Assembly: GCA_030077755.1 (NCBI GenBank)
Contig: JAQJZZ010000010.1
Span: 124,001 to 188,000, forward strand
Direction: 5' to 3'
Length of the DNA: 64,000 nucleotides
From: Filosporella fistucella
Lineage: Eukaryota > Ascomycota > Leotiomycetes > Helotiales
Position 1 is the first letter of the stretch; the number at the start of each line of letters is the position of its first letter. A model generated the notes under the pieces. That model had not been told where the DNA came from, did no database searches, and saw nothing but the letters and a program-made list of their open reading frames with translations. A program made the position numbers and the translations under genes. This document shows positions 61,324-64,000 of this stretch, piece by piece.

Positions 61324-62808
61324 ATGACTTCCTCACCCTCACCCATACCCGTGAAACAACAAATTCACAGATCCACCTCTTCCCAACTCCATGTAAGGTC
61401 CTCCCTCACCAAAACACAATATCTCTAACAAACAAAGGTCCTAATAGTCGGCGCCGGCCTCGGCGGCCTCGCAGCCGCAATCTCAACCTCTCTCTCCGGC
61501 CACCTCGTCACAGTCCTAGAATCTGCCTCCCAAATCGCAGAAGTCGGCGCCGGCATCCAGATCCTCCCCAACTCCTCACGTATTCTGCAACACTGGGGCC
61601 TCTTACCCCTTCTCTCACCACACGCCACAAGACCCAAACAACTGAACATGCTAGGCTGGAAAGGGAATCTGATATCTAGTATGGATTTCCATGAGAGTGC
61701 TGCACAGTACCCAGGGAGTTTCTACTGGGATTTTCATAGAGCGAGTTTACATGGCGCGTTACTGCAGCGAGCGAGGGATCTAGGTGTTAATGTTCGATGT
61801 GCGGCCCGAGTAGTGGATATTGAGATCCTAGACGAAGGGGCGAATGTAGTTCTGTATACAGGCGAGAAGATAACCTGTGATTTGGTGGTTGGAGCCGATG
61901 GGATCAATTCTCATCTCAGGGAACTAATGCTAGGACACCCGGATCCGGCTACACCTACCGGAGACCTGGCATATAGGTTACTCCTCAACACGAAAGATAT
62001 GCTTAAAGATCCTGAATTGAGAGACTTTGTCACAGATCCACAGGTTAATTACTGGTTAGGCCCCAAAGCGCACGCGGTGAACTACGTGTTGAAGGGCGGA
62101 GAACTGTTTAATATGGTCTTATTGGTACCAGACGATATGCCAGCAGATGGAGCTAGTACGTTAGAAGGAAACGTAGAGGAAATGAGAGCGTTGTATAAAG
62201 ACTGGGATCCCCGGATTCCGAAACTGCTCTCGCTGTGCGAAAGTGTGCATAAATGGCGTCTTTGTATTAGACATGGCATGCCATCTTGGTCTCACCCGTC
62301 CTCGTCCTGGACGATGCTAGGTGATGCGGTACATGCTACGCTCCCCTATCTTGCGTCTGGAGCTGGCATGGCGCTCGAAGATGCGGCTGTGCTTGGAGAG
62401 TGTTTGGGGAGGATGAGGGACAAGAGTCAGAGTGAAAAGAGAAAGGTCTTGGAGTGTTATGAGAGGTGTAGGAGAGGGAGGACGGAGATGGTAGTTAGGA
62501 GGGGGAATTTGCAGCAGTATCTTTATCATTTGGAGGATGGGGAGGAGCAGGAAGAGAGGGATAGGAGGATGAGGGAGGTGCCGACGAAGGGGGGAGAAGC
62601 GTTGGCTTGGAGAGATCCGGATTTGGCGCCGAGGCTGCTTGGGTATGATCATTTGAAGGATGTAAGTTTATCTCATTTCTTACATTTAAAGTAAAGGGAT
62701 GGGACCATTTCGTGCTGACTTAACAAGGTCGATGAAAATTGGCCGCAGGAGGCGGGAGTAAGGCTAGTAGCAGAGGGAGAGGGAGAGAATGTACAATCGA
62801 TGTTATGA
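61324..62808 (+). CDS. FAD-dependent monooxygenase, salicylate hydroxylase-like
   Basis: Three exons (61324-61392, 61438-62661, 62728-62808) with introns of 45 and 66 bp give 457 residues. Motifs in order: VLIVGAGLGG (residues 24-33), EVGAGIQILPNSSRIL, LVVGADGINSHLR, and MLGDAVHATLPYLASGAG with EDAAVLGE. This set is the salicylate 1-monooxygenase/6-hydroxynicotinate-type group of class A flavoproteins, which hydroxylate, often with decarboxylation, small aromatic acids. The C-terminal GYDHLKDVDENW is typical of the fungal members. The first exon encodes only a polar N-terminal extension of 23 residues. It lies between the SDR and the transcription factor. Confidence 0.92.
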
Positions 62809-63084
62809 GTAGATCCAATATTGGTTGCAGAGAAGTGGAAGCCTGTACTAGAAGATTCGCCTTGGCAATATATCAAGGGGAGTAAAGGGAATCCTACTTG
62901 AAGATGTTACATGAACTTGACAGGTTTAGAAGTTCTCGTCTGGAGCAAGGGTGCAATCCGTCTAGTTTTGGGAAACTCTTCAAAGAGGTTTAATATCCCA
63001 GTAACATCAAATACCTAGTCTTCATTACCGTTTGCCATACACAAATATCGTATCCTCATAATCTCATTACAACCATCCTCCCGC
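62809..63084. other. Short intergenic between convergent genes
   Basis: About 280 bp between the stop of the monooxygenase and the stop of the transcription factor. No feature was recognised. Confidence 0.5.
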
Positions 63085-64000
63085 CTATTTCCTCCCACCA
63101 AGCCCCTTCAGAACGATCATACCCTCCTGCACAACCGCCCACCTCACAGCACCCAAACACCTAACCATTACCCTTGGCAACTCCCCTTTCCTGTATCTCC
63201 CAGCAACCTTCGCCAGATCCTCAATCGGCGCCCTCGTCATGGCACTAACAAGTGCAGTCATCTCCGCAGCCGCATCCCATTCATCCTCCTCATCGCTACC
63301 CATCCCATCTTCACTGCCTTCCCTCTCCTTCTTACAACAGACCTGGAAAGCCCATGTAGTCAAAGTAGCCAAGTAGAGACACCAAGGGTAATGGAACCAA
63401 TCTCCTGCATCCCAGTTCTTCAATTTCCGGATTCCATCTCGCAGAATACGGGCAGAATGTGAAGCAGCTGTTGCGGCGGAAAGAGGACTAGATTGACACC
63501 ATTTTTCGATTCTCATACTCGAGCGCTCGAAATCTGTCTTTGTAACTGGGCGGCCGATGATGTGGCTTGCTCCTGCGAAGATCTGTAAGTCGTTGATTTC
63601 TACTTGGAGAATTATATGTGCGGCGTGATATATTGCTAGACTAGCGACACAGAAACGTTGAAAGTCTTGCTTCTCCTCAGGTGTTGAGAGCGATCCCATG
63701 GTGTTTTTGGAATAAATGTCAAAGTCTGCTTTCCAGGCGTCGTAGGAACGAGAAATTAGTGATTGCCAGGAGGCTTCTTTGCCAGTGATAGCAAGGCCTA
63801 GGGATGTCTGATCGCGACGGTTGAGATCCCATGCGACAGACATCAAGCCGTGGAGCATGAGTACTCTAGAGAGTGGATTGAGAGGTGGAGTCCGACAGCT
63901 GGAGGTAGGGTTGATGTATGTCTTCAGTACTGACAGGTATTGTGGCTGTTGTGGTTCCGTGGAATTAATGGAATGCCATTCCGGGGCGGACTCAGCCTCC
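63085..64000 (-). CDS. Fungal-specific transcription factor, C-terminal part (5' part beyond the right edge)
   Basis: The minus-strand frame is open from the right edge (64000) to TAA-type stop 63085, giving about 304 residues of the C-terminal half. It matches the middle-homology (fungal_trans) region of fungal regulators: LSRVLMLHGLMSVAWDLNRR, then FCVASLAIYHAAHIILQVEI, DLQIFAGASHIIGRPV and HYPWCLYLATLTTWAFQVC. An acidic insert (GMGSDEEDEWDAAAEM) separates the last helices. The pattern is that of regulators whose N-terminus carries C2H2 or Zn2Cys6 fingers; the DNA-binding end is not in the window. As the neighbour of two monooxygenases and an SDR, it is the natural candidate for their pathway-specific regulator. 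Confidence 0.85.
   Translation of the reverse strand, partial: EAESAPEWHSINSTEPQQPQYLSVLKTYINPTSSCRTPPLNPLSRVLMLHGLMSVAWDLNRRDQTSLGLAITGKEASWQSLISRSYDAWKADFDIYSKNTMGSLSTPEEKQDFQRFCVASLAIYHAAHIILQVEINDLQIFAGASHIIGRPVTKTDFERSSMRIEKWCQSSPLSAATAASHSARILRDGIRKLKNWDAGDWFHYPWCLYLATLTTWAFQVCCKKEREGSEDGMGSDEEDEWDAAAEMTALVSAMTRAPIEDLAKVAGRYRKGELPRVMVRCLGAVRWAVVQEGMIVLKGLGGRK

Overview
The window looks like nuclear DNA of a filamentous ascomycete (Pezizomycotina). A leotiomycete-type fungus is my best guess, from the overall gene set rather than a diagnostic marker. The evidence is many short introns (about 43 to 70 bp, GTAAGT-like donors, CTAAC/CTGAC-like branch sites, AG acceptors), pyrimidine-rich leaders before start codons, and fungal families: a HET domain, a SUR7/PalI-type membrane protein, a DUF6594 protein, a group II G-alpha, a LaeA-like methyltransferase and a fungal-specific transcription factor. 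I joined exons by hand from splice signals, reading frame and family motifs. Exon coordinates are in each entry.

Layout. 1-3.4 kb: a class A flavin monooxygenase running off the left edge, divergent from a LaeA-like methyltransferase. 4.0-4.8 kb: a small RRM-like protein, then a 14-bp minisatellite. 6.0-13.6 kb: one very large gene, a roughly 1850-residue low-complexity region followed by a 12-helix MFS transporter. 14.3-20.1 kb: a Nit2-type nitrilase/omega-amidase, a DUF6594 membrane protein and a hypothetical protein, all on the minus strand. 20-24.6 kb: gene-poor, with two weak orphan ORFs. 24.6-25.4 kb: a SUR7/PalI-family protein. 26.0-27.8 kb: a HET-domain gene interrupted by one in-frame stop. 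28.7-32.2 kb: spermidine synthase, divergent from a G-alpha gene (32.2-33.5 kb). 33.5-41.4 kb: a gene-poor, AT-rich stretch containing a decayed membrane-protein gene with two in-frame stops. 41.4-42.3 kb: a conserved unknown. 42.3-47.7 kb: no gene recognised. 47.7-51.3 kb: a membrane-anchored lectin-like beta-propeller protein and a small secreted protein. 52.7-55.9 kb: an 11-exon zincin-like protein. 56.4-64 kb: a compact group of oxidative genes (phenol-hydroxylase-like monooxygenase, SDR, salicylate-hydroxylase-like monooxygenase) next to a fungal-specific transcription factor that runs off the right edge.

How they may work together. The 56-64 kb group has the content of a small aromatic-compound catabolic or tailoring cluster with its own regulator. 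The left-edge monooxygenase and methyltransferase could be the end of another such cluster. The nitrilase, spermidine synthase and G-alpha are core metabolism or signalling. The two interrupted genes (HET and the membrane-protein pseudogene) show gene decay in the middle of the window. No rRNA, confident tRNA, CRISPR or intact transposon was found.
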